64,000 nucleotides of DNA. Origin: Streptomyces rubrogriseus (GTDB lineage: Bacteria; Actinomycetota; Actinomycetes; Streptomycetales; Streptomycetaceae). The position numbers and the translations under genes are program-made. Shown here in pieces: positions 16,577 through 25,664 of the stretch (positions are counted from its first letter, which is position 1; every line of letters starts with the position of its first letter). The stretch covers positions 4,464,001-4,528,000 of the forward strand of contig NZ_CP116256.1 in NCBI RefSeq assembly GCF_027947575.1, read 5' to 3'. The notes under the pieces were generated by a model. That model saw nothing but the letters and a program-made list of their open reading frames with translations, searched no databases and had not been told where the DNA came from.

Positions 16577-18070
16577 TCATCCTTCACTGTCGGACAGCAA
16601 GAGTGGAGGCGCTGTGAACCCGCCGAAGGCTCGCTCCAGTAGCTCGGCGAAGCGAATCGGGGTTCTGTCCTCGTTCATCGGACCAATGACCTGTGCCCCT
16701 ATTGGCAGGCCTTCAGCAGACCGGCTGATCGGTACCACGGTCGCGGGGAGACCCGAAGTGGTGGCGATCCCTGCCCACACGAGTTGGTCTGCGTAGCTGT
16801 AGGCCGTGCCATCGATCATGATTCGGCGGCTCCACTGGTCAGGAGTTTGATCGTGAGGAAAGGCGGGGGTGGGCATCACCGGGCACACGACGACATCGAA
16901 TGTGGCGAAGAGTTTGCGCCAGCGCTCGCGGTGCACAGCGCGCGCCGTGTCCGCGGCGATCCAGTCGCGGTGACTGAGGGCGGCGCCGCGCGTCCGTTCA
17001 GCCGCCAGACTCAAGTCCTTCGCGTCGAGTCGCGCAGCGGCCTCGCGCAACTGTTCGTAAACAGCAAGTGGGTAGTTGGCCGCCAAGGCTGACAGCAGCA
17101 GGCGCATGTAGAGGCGAGCCGTGTCCGTCTGGTCGGGTAGCAGAGCGCTGTGGCGGGTTACGGTAACGCCGGCGGCGGAGAGCTGTTCGGCGAGGGTGGT
17201 CAGGGCAAGGCGGACGCTCGATGCGCTGGGTATGAGTGGGTGGGTGTCGAGAAGGAGGACCCGAAAGTTGCTCAGCTCGTCATGACGGGCCGGCGGCAAG
17301 ACCAGCTTGTAGGCGACTCCTAGGGTGGATTCGTCCGGCCCTGCCAGTACACCGAGCAGATGGGACAGATCAGCGGCGCTGCGCGCCAGCACGCCCGGAA
17401 CGGTCAAGTCGCGATCGAAGGCGAGTGGCGGTGTGGCCGGAGGCGTGTGACCGCGCGAAGGCAACAGGCCGGATGACGGCTTGTGGGCGTAGATGCCGCA
17501 GTAGTGAGCTGGCGCCCGCAGAGAGCCAGCGATGTCGGAGCCGATGGACGCCAGGCCGTATCCAGCTGCGACAGCTGCGGCCGAGCCGCCAGACGAGCCG
17601 CCCGGAGTCCGGCCAAGGTCCCAGGGATTGTTGGTTGTACCGTACAAGTCATTGTAAGTTTGCAGATCACCCAACGCGAAGGGCACATTGGTCTTACCCA
17701 GGAGGACAGCGCCAGCCTTCTTGAGGCGGGTGACAGTGACCGCGTCCTCCGTCGGCGTGAAGCCTCTGAAGGACGGCATGCCCCAAGTAGTGGGAAGCCC
17801 AGCCACGTTGAAGGATTCCTTGACCGTCATCGGCACGCCAAGGAGCGGAGCCGACGCACCACGCGCCCGCGCGTTGTCGGCTTCCTTTGCCGCGTCCAGG
17901 GCACGGTCGAAGTCAGCTGCGCATACCGCGTTGATGTCAGCGTCATAGCGCTCGATCCGACTGATCGCAGCTTGTGCCAGCTCCACAGCGGAGACCTGAC
18001 CGGCGTCCATGGCCGACGACAGATCACTGAGCGTAGCAAACGCGTACATGTCGCTTGGTCCACGGCCCAT
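16577..18070 (-). CDS. Amidase (amidase signature family)
   Basis: The 497-residue protein carries the full amidase-signature catalytic apparatus: Lys in VPMTVKESFNVAG, the Gly/Ser-rich signature TPGGSSGGSAAAVAAGYG and the SIGSDIAGSLRAPAHY segment holding the nucleophile Ser. Length is typical. It hydrolyses amides to acid and ammonia; the substrate cannot be deduced. The start at ATG 18070 has AGAGG upstream and shares its A with the TAA stop of the HxlR regulator gene, so the two genes are translationally coupled and the regulator probably controls both. Confidence 0.92.
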   Translation of the reverse strand: MGRGPSDMYAFATLSDLSSAMDAGQVSAVELAQAAISRIERYDADINAVCAADFDRALDAAKEADNARARGASAPLLGVPMTVKESFNVAGLPTTWGMPSFRGFTPTEDAVTVTRLKKAGAVLLGKTNVPFALGDLQTYNDLYGTTNNPWDLGRTPGGSSGGSAAAVAAGYGLASIGSDIAGSLRAPAHYCGIYAHKPSSGLLPSRGHTPPATPPLAFDRDLTVPGVLARSAADLSHLLGVLAGPDESTLGVAYKLVLPPARHDELSNFRVLLLDTHPLIPSASSVRLALTTLAEQLSAAGVTVTRHSALLPDQTDTARLYMRLLLSALAANYPLAVYEQLREAAARLDAKDLSLAAERTRGAALSHRDWIAADTARAVHRERWRKLFATFDVVVCPVMPTPAFPHDQTPDQWSRRIMIDGTAYSYADQLVWAGIATTSGLPATVVPISRSAEGLPIGAQVIGPMNEDRTPIRFAELLERAFGGFTAPPLLLSDSEG

Positions 18071-18615
18071 TATGATGCCTCTTTGGGATGGGAGCACTCA
18101 GTGGCAGATGAAGGCGGCGCCCCCATCTCATCGACTTGCGGCCGGGCTGTCTGGATTCCGGCCGCGGTATTGACGATGACAACACCGTGCCCGGAGATCT
18201 CCTCGCCGGTACACCGGTCGACAAAGACCGGGCGCATCATTCGCCCGGTCTGGGCATCAGCCACCCACGTTTCCCCTTGCTCGGGCCGGTCGTACTTCTT
18301 TCCCCACTGGGCAAGACTGACGAGGACCGGCAGGAAGTCCCGCCCAGCGTCAGTGAGTACGTACTCGTAGCGTTTCGGGCGCTCCTGATACGCCCTGCGC
18401 TCCAACAGTCCCTTACCCACCAGGTCACTGAGCCTGCGTGTGAGGGAGTTGTCCGAGATGCCAAGGCCCTTTTGGAACTCGCCGAATCGCGATGAACCCT
18501 GGAAGGCGTCTCTAAGGATCAGCAGTGACCACCACTCACCTGCTTGATCGAGCGCACGGGCAATGGGGCACTGCATCTCTGCGAAACTGGTATGCCGCGC
18601 CACAGCCTCACTCAC
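18070..18615 (-). CDS. HxlR-family winged-helix regulator
   Basis: The GTG at 18615 gives 181 residues. The HxlR signature is clear: CPIARALDQAGEWWSLLILR, FQGSSRFGEFQKGLGISDNS and TRRLSDLVGKGLLERRAY, then the wing RPKRYEYVLTDAGRDFLPVL. It has a longer than usual C-terminal extension of about 70 residues (FVDRCTGEEISGHGVVIV), shared by some HxlR proteins and possibly ligand-sensing. It overlaps the amidase gene by one base. A 17-base palindrome sits 24 bases upstream of its start and is the likely operator. Confidence 0.92.
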   Translation of the reverse strand: MSEAVARHTSFAEMQCPIARALDQAGEWWSLLILRDAFQGSSRFGEFQKGLGISDNSLTRRLSDLVGKGLLERRAYQERPKRYEYVLTDAGRDFLPVLVSLAQWGKKYDRPEQGETWVADAQTGRMMRPVFVDRCTGEEISGHGVVIVNTAAGIQTARPQVDEMGAPPSSATECSHPKEAS

Positions 18616-18638
18616 CCTCTGTCATCACGCCGTATGTT

Positions 18639-18655
18639 ACTTCCATCATGGAAGT
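18639..18655. promoter_or_regulatory. 17-bp palindromic operator candidate for the HxlR regulator
   Basis: ACTTCCATCATGGAAGT is an almost perfect odd-length palindrome: eight-base arms ACTTCCAT and ATGGAAGT around a central C. It lies just upstream of the regulator start, at promoter distance. HxlR proteins bind such dyads as dimers. Confidence 0.65.
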
Positions 18656-18696
18656 GTACCCGGAAGGTGATGTTCAGCCGCAACCGAGGGAGCAGC

Positions 18697-19312
18697 GTGG
18701 TCAATCTCGTCTACAAGCGGGTGTCGACCGACCAGCAGTCCACCGCACGGCAGCCCCTCGTCCTGGCCGGGGCCGGGATCGAGAAATCGGTAGATTCGAT
18801 GGGGGTCCGGACACCGCCAGTCGCCTCCACCCCCTCCGGCGCCCGAAGGTCCGCGAACTGCTCACCTACGCGCGGCCGGGCGACACCGTGCCATCTTCGG
18901 CATGACCCGTCTCTTCCAGGTCACCGGGCACATCCTGGATGTGCTCGACGTCCTCTACCGCGACCAGGCAGCGCTGCGCATTCACGCCGGCACGTTCTCC
19001 GCAATGGGCCTCACGGCCCGTCACCGGACACCGGAGAGGCGCTGTCCACGGTGAAGTTCGTGGTGCAGAGCCTCGCCGCCGACGACGAACTGCAGCCCGG
19101 CCTCCAACGCGAGCTGACCTGCGGCGGTCTGTGCGCCGTTGAGGTCAACGGCTGCAAGGGCGGCCGAGCCCCGCCATGGCGGCCACGAAAGCCGGCCACC
19201 CGGCCGTCACCGACCTCCTGACCGACCACGCCGCTATCGAGGAGGCTTCTCCCGCACCGGAGGCGCCGGTCACCGTCGGCATACCGGGCAGGGTCGCCGA
19301 CCAGACGCTGAA
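18697..19312 (+). pseudogene. Decayed serine recombinase (resolvase/invertase family)
   Basis: A GTG at 18697 with AGGGAG upstream begins VVNLVYKRVSTDQQSTARQ, the N-terminal strand and catalytic-Ser region of a serine recombinase. Homology then jumps between frames: TASRLHPLRRPKVRELLTYA, then VTGHILDVLDVLYRDQAALR, then ALSTVKFVVQSLAADDELQP and finally the HTH-linker region in another frame up to about 19312. At least four frameshifts are needed. The 3' end is fused to an IS relic on the opposite strand. Confidence 0.8.
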
Positions 19313-19314
19313 GA

Positions 19315-19570
19315 CCGTCCGCCGTGTCGGTGTGAGCTCTCCGAGGGGCGAACGTCTGACCGGCATGGTCACCCAGGGGCCAGCTCCGATGTAGGCGCGG
19401 TCGCAAGAACAGGAGTGCCCTGGCCTTCGCAGATCCGGATGATGCGGTGCGTGCGGGCAGCGGAGAGGTCGTGAGTGCGGCCGGGCAGGACGGGCGAGAT
19501 TCACAGCAGGTTGCCCGCGGCGTCGGCGACGACCTGAACGTTCACTCCGTGCTGGCAGTGCCTCTGTGTC
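19315..19570 (-). pseudogene. IS5-type transposase fragment inserted at the end of an epimerase gene
   Basis: On the minus strand the frame reads HGVNVQVVADAAGNLL, a stop, ISPVLPGRTHDLSAARTHRI, then in a shifted frame DRAYIGAGPWVTMPVRRSPL and GELTPTRRTV. This is the central DDE region of a transposase of the same group as the relics at 54131 and at the right window edge. It is bounded by the epimerase 3' end on one side and the resolvase relic on the other. Confidence 0.75.
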
Positions 19571-20435
19571 CCTGTTCTGCGAAGCCGGTACGCCAGGTCG
19601 CATATTCCGGCTGCCACCCTCGGGAGTGGGCCAGGGCATTGGACGCCCCCCGTGCCCAGTCCTGCCGTCCTGTTCCGAGTTCGGGGGCAGGTGTTCCCAG
19701 GGCTTCGGCCAGGACCGGCACCCACTGACGGCCTTCCGCCGGCTCGTCATCCACGATGTTGACAGGCCCGCTCGGCCAGCCGACGGCGGCCACCGTGGCC
19801 CGAGCCGCGTCGGCGACATGAATGAACGAGGTCACAGAACGATCAGCCTCCAGGTACGCGAGGAGGCGGGCCTTGGAGTCACCGGAAAGCGCGGCGGCTA
19901 CGGCACCGCCTGGTGCGTACCACGTGCCTGGGCCGTACAGGATGCCGTACCGCAAGGCCACTGCGGTCTGCATCTCGGCCGACGTCTCTTCCAGCCTTCG
20001 GATTCCGTCCACCATCGCGCCCCGTGGCTGTTCGGCGCCGAAGTCGAGTGACACGGCCTCGTCCGCTGGCTGCTCACCAGGTGCGTACGCCCAGGCGATG
20101 GATTGCGCGATGATGCGCTGCGCTCCGGCCGACTTAGCCGCGTCAACCAGATTGCGTGTCCCTTCTTCACGCAGCCGGTTGGTGGTTTCGCCGTCTGCGT
20201 CCGACAGGGCAGTGAGCTGGTGAACCACTACGTCCGGTGCAGCAGTGGTGACCACCTGCCGCATACCGTCCCTGTCGAACGCGTCAGCCTGCACGGCGGA
20301 TGCACCCGCCTGCCGTACTCGCTCGAGCCCCGACGCGGACCGAGATAGGCCTATGACCTCATGACCCGAATCCAACAGCATCGGAACCAGCAGGCGTCCG
20401 ACCGCACCGGTGGCTCCGGCTACCAGAATGCGCAT
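19542..20435 (-). CDS. NAD-dependent epimerase/dehydratase-type protein
   Basis: The 297-residue product starts at ATG 20435 with GAAGGAAATGAG upstream. It has the Rossmann motif MRILVAGATGAVGRLLVPML, a conserved VVVHQLTAL strand and RYGILYGPGTWYAPGG, typical of extended SDR NAD(P)-binding proteins. The canonical YxxxK is not evident, so it belongs with atypical sugar-epimerase-like members. The last dozen residues (EQGHRGTASTE) are encoded by IS-derived DNA, so the natural C-terminus has been replaced by a short tail. Function in metabolism is unknown. Confidence 0.85.
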   Translation of the reverse strand: MRILVAGATGAVGRLLVPMLLDSGHEVIGLSRSASGLERVRQAGASAVQADAFDRDGMRQVVTTAAPDVVVHQLTALSDADGETTNRLREEGTRNLVDAAKSAGAQRIIAQSIAWAYAPGEQPADEAVSLDFGAEQPRGAMVDGIRRLEETSAEMQTAVALRYGILYGPGTWYAPGGAVAAALSGDSKARLLAYLEADRSVTSFIHVADAARATVAAVGWPSGPVNIVDDEPAEGRQWVPVLAEALGTPAPELGTGRQDWARGASNALAHSRGWQPEYATWRTGFAEQGHRGTASTE

Positions 20436-20524
20436 GATGACTCATTTCCTTCGTTGATTCGACCCTGATTTGGTTTAGGGTAAATATCCTCACTGCCTCA
20501 TTCGTGGCGCATGAACGACCGACC

Positions 20525-21319
20525 TTAGTGTGGGGATGCCATCGTATCGTCGGAGCCATGGTTACCAGCCAACTTGTACGTCAGGGGTCGGCAGGCGTTG
20601 AAACGCCAGATAAACAAATGATAGATTGCCGCACCGATCGTGGCCCCCAAGACTGGCACAATCAAATAGATCCACAGATCGAGGGTCTGTCCAGAAATAG
20701 CCGCCGGCCCGAATTGACGGGCGGGATTAATTGAGCCGCCGCTAAGAGTTCCAAGGAAAGCGATGACAACCGCCACAGACGCGCCGATGACATAGGGCAC
20801 CAAACGGATATATCGCGGGTAAGCCAAAATGAAGCCGACAAGGAGGATGAGGAGCATCATGCTGCCAGCCTCAGCCAAAAACACGCTCGCAGGCTGCCAG
20901 GTAGGCGCAGGCCTGAGTGCAGCGTGATTGATAGAGGCATGGGAGACGACAGGTCCCCATACAAGGCGCGCAAGTCCGGTGCCTGCGGCTGATCCCGCCA
21001 GTTGGGCCGCAGCATAGGGAAGAACACTACGGCCGGGAAACGCATCCATCAGCCACAAAGCGACCGTCACAGCAGGGTTCATATGTCCTCCGCTGCGTTT
21101 ACCAGGTGGACTAAGGATCAAGCCAGTAAGGATGATTCCGCTCACGACGCCGATAACGGCCACTGCAACTTCTAGGTCGGCAATGTAGAGAGGAGAATCG
21201 GGGTCACGAAGCCACCGTACGACGGTCACAGCGAGGAACAGGAGAATCGTAGTCAGCACGAACTCGTCAGCGACTCGGCCCAATGGGAGCCGGTCGGGAT
21301 GAGAGGGGAGGGCGCTCAT
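20525..21319 (-). CDS. MIP-family aquaporin or glycerol facilitator
   Basis: The second ATG of a tandem pair (21319) is taken as start because GGAGG then lies five bases upstream. The 264-residue protein has six membrane helices and both pore NPA boxes: GGHMNPAVTVALWL in the first half and GGSINPARQFGPA in the second. It conducts water and/or small neutral solutes across the cytoplasmic membrane. The N-terminus includes a short hydrophilic segment. The gene reads with noticeably more A/T than the window average and sits beside a GH65 phosphorylase of similar composition, suggesting they arrived together. Confidence 0.92.
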   Translation of the reverse strand: MSALPSHPDRLPLGRVADEFVLTTILLFLAVTVVRWLRDPDSPLYIADLEVAVAVIGVVSGIILTGLILSPPGKRSGGHMNPAVTVALWLMDAFPGRSVLPYAAAQLAGSAAGTGLARLVWGPVVSHASINHAALRPAPTWQPASVFLAEAGSMMLLILLVGFILAYPRYIRLVPYVIGASVAVVIAFLGTLSGGSINPARQFGPAAISGQTLDLWIYLIVPVLGATIGAAIYHLFIWRFNACRPLTYKLAGNHGSDDTMASPH

Positions 21320-21480
21320 CATTACCTCCTTTCCTCTAGTTTCCGCATGACATAGGACAAGATAGGAACGCAATCCTTGCTGGACCGCACCAGTCGGCCA
21401 CACCGGCCCACGGCTCCCCGTCTCAGACTGGCTGCTTCACGGTTCGATACCGTTATCCCCACCACGGATTTCACTATTGC

Positions 21481-23880
21481 TTAGGAACTCTCTTCATCCC
21501 TACTATCTGTGCGCTGTGCGTACATTTCGTCCTGCACTTGAGGACGCCCAGGCGGGCGACCTGCTGGTTGTGCCGGGGCTGCCTGGCGAGGCGCCTTGGA
21601 AATGGATCGATAAAATGGCGAACCCAGAACGAGAGAAAGGGATTCGTCATAGTGTTGTATGGTCATGGATGAACCCGCCTCAAGCGTGTACTTGACCCCG
21701 TCGGCGCTAATCTCAACGCAAAGTATGCAGTCGAATGCCCTTATATGAAATGCGAGCCGAGTGAGATTATCGGGCAGGCCGGGCCGGAAAGACAGAACAT
21801 CTCCGTTGTGACGCATCCCTCCGAACCCGCATGCCAGAGCCATCCAGGTGCCAGCAAGTGAGGCAATGTGCAAGCCATCCCGCGTATTGTGCTCCAGATC
21901 CCGCAAGTCCATCAACGCCGCCTCGACGACGTATTCATAAGCAAGCTCGTCATGACCTACTTCGGCAGCTATGATTGCCTGGCAACATGCTGAAAGTGAG
22001 GAGTCGCGCACGGTGCAGGATTCATAGTAGGCAAAATTTCTTTCCTTCTGCTCAGCAGAGAATGAATCACCGCACGTGTACATGGCCAGGATCAGATCGG
22101 CTTGTTTCACAACTTGCTTGCGGTAGATATCAAAATACGGAAAGTGTAGCATCAGAGGGTACTGATCAAACCTCGTCTCTTCGAAGTTCCACCGCTCCTG
22201 ACGAGTGAATCCTGCATGCTGCTCATGCACCCCGAGACATTCACTGTACGGAACATGGACGCTTTTAGCAGCCTCGATCCAGGCTGCTACTTCCTTTTCC
22301 CCTACTCCCATAGCCGCTGTTTCTCGGTGCCAGCGGGCGGCAGTTTCCGCTGCAGCGCGCAGGTTCCTACCAGCCATAAGGTTGGTGTAGAGGTTGTCGT
22401 CTTTAATCGCGCTGTACTCGTCCGGTCCGGTTACCCCGTCGATGTGGAAGGCCCCAGCAGCGTCGAAGTGACCCAGCGACATCCATAGCCGGGCTGTCTC
22501 CACCAGCAACTCGAGTCCGATGGTTCGACCGAATTCCGCATCTCCGGTAGCGGAAACGTAGCGAGCCACCGCGTCAGCAATACCCGCATTGATGTGGAAC
22601 GCTGCGGTACCTGCCGGCCAGTAGGCGCTGCACTCCGAGCCGTCAATGGTCCGCCATGGGAAGGCTGCGCCCCGCAGTCCGAGCTGGCGTGCTCTGATAC
22701 GCGCTTGTGGCAGGGTTCGCTGCCGCCAGCGCAGCGCCTCGGCGGCGCCATCGGGTGAGGTGTAGATGAGCAGAGGCAGTACAAAGATCTCGGTGTCCCA
22801 AAAGGAGTGACCGTCGTAACCCGTGCCTGTCAACCCTTTACTGGGAAGGGCACACTCTTCTGCCCGAGCCCCGGCCTGCAGTACGTGGAACAGGGCGAAC
22901 CGTACAGCTTGTTGTAGTTCCGCGTCTCCATCGACCTCGACATCCGACCTAGCCCAAAACTCATCCAGATACCTTCGCTGCTCGGTTGCCAGGCCCCGCC
23001 AGCCGGCGTCGGCGGCCGCTACGAGCGCCGCTTCGACCTGGTCTCGCAGAGCGGGGAGCGACCGGACACCCGACCAGCCGTATGCGACCGTCTTCTCGAT
23101 ACGGAGCTTTTGCCCGGGAGCCAGTCGGGAAGTAACTGTGAGGCGAGCGACGTCGGGCTTGCTCTCGCAACTGCTCCGGGTCCCCGGAGGGCCTTCGACA
23201 ACATGGTCGGCTGCTGTCGCTACCCGCAAGCCGCTACGTCGAGTCCGGTGAATCAGCCGTAGGCGGTTATCCACTGCCTCATCATCCTCAGGGTCCAGCG
23301 GTGAGGTCAGGGCTACGGCTGTCCGCGGGTCGTTCGCCGGGGTGGGCAACTCTTCGTTGGCAATGAGTTCCGACTGAACAACGACTGCTACTGAGGTGTC
23401 TATGGCTTCGACTTCGTAAGCGACCGCTGCTATAGCACGCTGGGTGAAGGAGACGAGCCGTGCAGCACGCACCCGAATGGTGTGGCCCGCAGGCGATTTC
23501 CACTCACATTCACGCTGCAGCTGCCCAGCGCGGAGGTCGAGGACTCGCTCGTGTTTCAGTAGTCGGCCGTATCGCAAGTCGAACGGAGTATCGTCAACCA
23601 GCAAACGAATGACCTTGCCGTTTGTGACGTTTATCGCCGTCTGACCTGATTCCGGGTAGCCGTGCGCTCTTTCTGAATAGGGCAAAGGGTGCAATTCGTG
23701 GAACCCATTGAGATAGGTACCCGGCATGCCGTGGGGTTCACCCTCGTCAAGATTGCCGCGCCACCCGACATGACCATTGGAAAGAGCAAAGACCGATTCG
23801 CTCTGTGGCAATAGTTCCATGTTGAGCGGTGTCTCCGTCAGCGCCCACGGTTCCGTCGCGAAACAATCAGCCGTAATCAT
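21481..23880 (-). CDS. Glycoside hydrolase family 65 (trehalose/maltose/kojibiose phosphorylase-like)
   Basis: The product is 799 residues from ATG 23880; upstream in-frame codons to 24051 are not supported by homology-like sequence. GH65 hallmarks are the N-terminal LSNGHVGWRGNLDEGEPHGM and TYLNGFHE, the central GYDGHSFWDTEIFVLPLL and the catalytic region GVTGPDEYSAIKDDNLYTN, whose Glu is the general acid. The enzyme phosphorolyses an alpha-linked disaccharide; the linkage cannot be read from sequence. GH65 is often paired with a beta-phosphoglucomutase, which is absent here. The C-terminal 40 residues are a Pro-rich extension. Third positions are less GC-rich than the window average. Confidence 0.92.
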   Translation of the reverse strand: MITADCFATEPWALTETPLNMELLPQSESVFALSNGHVGWRGNLDEGEPHGMPGTYLNGFHELHPLPYSERAHGYPESGQTAINVTNGKVIRLLVDDTPFDLRYGRLLKHERVLDLRAGQLQRECEWKSPAGHTIRVRAARLVSFTQRAIAAVAYEVEAIDTSVAVVVQSELIANEELPTPANDPRTAVALTSPLDPEDDEAVDNRLRLIHRTRRSGLRVATAADHVVEGPPGTRSSCESKPDVARLTVTSRLAPGQKLRIEKTVAYGWSGVRSLPALRDQVEAALVAAADAGWRGLATEQRRYLDEFWARSDVEVDGDAELQQAVRFALFHVLQAGARAEECALPSKGLTGTGYDGHSFWDTEIFVLPLLIYTSPDGAAEALRWRQRTLPQARIRARQLGLRGAAFPWRTIDGSECSAYWPAGTAAFHINAGIADAVARYVSATGDAEFGRTIGLELLVETARLWMSLGHFDAAGAFHIDGVTGPDEYSAIKDDNLYTNLMAGRNLRAAAETAARWHRETAAMGVGEKEVAAWIEAAKSVHVPYSECLGVHEQHAGFTRQERWNFEETRFDQYPLMLHFPYFDIYRKQVVKQADLILAMYTCGDSFSAEQKERNFAYYESCTVRDSSLSACCQAIIAAEVGHDELAYEYVVEAALMDLRDLEHNTRDGLHIASLAGTWMALACGFGGMRHNGDVLSFRPGLPDNLTRLAFHIRAFDCILCVEISADGVKYTLEAGSSMTIQHYDESLSLVLGSPFYRSISKAPRQAAPAQPAGRPPGRPQVQDEMYAQRTDSRDEESS

Positions 23881-24344
23881 GTCTGAAGTTGCAGTTTGAT
23901 GAGGAGGACCGAGCGGAACGGTTCCATCTTCCGCACCTTCCCAGACTCGAATAACTGAGGAATATGTCGCGTCGTACCAACATCGCAGTACCGCCCGCCA
24001 ATCTGGGCGAACGCCTCCTTTCACCGTCCTCCTACCATGAGCCGTCCGCAACCGCAGTCCGGCCGGCTCCCGCTGACGATGTGACTCGCCTCCCGGTGAT
24101 GCACGGGGAGGCCGGTGAAGTGATCATCGTCGGGCGAGTATCAGCGTCCTGTATCAGGTCAGGTCGGGAGTGCGGTGGCGGGACCTGCGCAATGGTTCGG
24201 GTCCTGGGAACGGAACTGTCAGCGGCATCGCCACTGGTCGGCGGAACGTGGCAGGAGGACGGCTGGGGGACGGACAAGTTCGATCCGGCACCGCCGGGGA
24301 ACTGACCGTCAGGCTGGAGGACGTGGCCCGATTGTTCTCGCTAC

Positions 24345-24790
24345 CGACGTGCCCTGCCGCTGGCGGTCGCCCGGGACAGAGGCTGCCCGGTGGGTTACTT
24401 GCCGGGCCTGACGATGCGGCGAATCGCCGACCTCTACCCCGGCGAGGCGACAACAGACGTGAGGGGCGCCTTCATCATCGCGGACGCAGCCCGCGCGATG
24501 CCCTCACGCTGAGGGCGATCGGGTTCGACGACGACCTGCCGTACCCGAGTCGCGAACCGGCTCTACCTCCTGCTGACGCGATCCATCTATCGCTGGAACG
24601 GGTACTGGGGCCGCGATTGCGGCACCCTGCTGTCCCTACGTTGCTGGTGCGGTTCGGTTCACCGGCTCACATCCCCCAGGGCCGGCGGCGCTGGTGACGC
24701 TGCTGCGGCCGAAAGCGCCGAGGATGACCGAGCGGCTCGTCGAAGAGGTCTTCGCCGACACAAGGTCTGACGAACTCGTGCGCGGTACGT
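24345..24790 (+). pseudogene. IS110-family transposase relic
   Basis: The plus strand reads DRGCPVGYLPGLTMRRIADL and YPGEATTDVRGAFIIADAAR, the N-terminal DEDD-type RuvC-like domain of an IS110 transposase, then stops. Further matches occur in other frames: TLRAIGFDDDL, HLSLERVLGPRLRHPAVPTL, LVRFGSPAHIP and LLRPKAPRMTERLVEEVFAD. Multiple frameshifts and the absence of the C-terminal Ser domain make it non-functional. Confidence 0.75.
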
Positions 24791-24896
24791 GGTGAGGTGT
24801 CGAGCCTGGATGGTTGATCACGGTCAAGCGGTGGGAAACTCAACGCGAGCGGTGATCATCAATAATCGCTGGACCACGCGCCGGACTTGCGGGAAT

Positions 24897-25575
24897 AATG
24901 GCTGAACTCGACCAGGAGATCGGCCCGTTGTGGCAGGAGCGTCACCAGGCGCGGCTTGCCGCCCGACCGCGGAAGAGGGCCGTCGGCGCCGGCGCCAAGC
25001 ACCGGCTGGTGTTGGTCGACCGGCTACTGGACAGGCTCGTCCATCTTCGGCACGGGGTCACCCCGACGTGCTGGCCCGCTGGTTCGGAGCGGACCATTCT
25101 GCGATCACCCGGGCCGTCGGTGAGGTGCGGCCCCAGCTCGCCGAGTGAGGCGGCACTGCCAGCCCCGACGTGCGGCTGCGTTCCTTGGCCGACGTCGTCG
25201 ACCACTTCGCCGCGAGCGGAACGACCGGCATCGTCGACGGCACGGAGATCCGGGTTCGCCGCCCGGCTGTCGGACGCAAGGGCTCGGACAAGTTCATCGG
25301 CGGCAGGAACAAGCAAAACCCCGTCACGTCCATGGTCGTCACGGACGGCGAAGGCCGCGTCCTGTGGTGCAGCCCGACCAGGCGCGCAAGCTGCGCGGAC
25401 ATCACTCACGCCCGTCAGTTGGGGCTGGTCAGGCTCTTGGCCGGCGAGCCCGCGGTGGGGATTCTCGCCGATGCCGGCTACCAGGGCCTGGGCGCGCAGA
25501 CCGGCGGCCGGGTGGTCACACCACCGCACTACAAGTTCAAGACGAACGCCCAGGGCTGGTACGAAGAGAGGTCTT
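24897..25575 (+). pseudogene. IS5-type transposase relic, frameshifted and 3'-truncated
   Basis: Starting near ATG 24897 the sequence encodes MAELDQEIGPLWQERHQARL and GAGAKHRLVLVDRLL. A shift near 25060 moves to ARWFGADHSAITRAVGEVRP, a TGA follows at 25146, then RLRSLADVVDHFAASGTTGI, VDGTEIRVRRPAVGRKGSDK and ILADAGYQGLGAQTGGRVVT complete the DDE core. The protein breaks off after KTNAQGWYEE, losing the final catalytic Glu region. Confidence 0.8.
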
Positions 25576-25664
25576 CTTCACCTCGTGCTCCCGCCGTGGT
25601 GTCGATGGCGAGAGGTATCAGGGGGACCTGCTCTCTCTTGGATGATGCGTGGTGGGGGTGCTTC

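Noticed and set aside
23881..24051. Upstream extension of the GH65 frame
   Set aside because: The extra 57 residues do not resemble the family N-terminus, which normally begins close to MITADCF.
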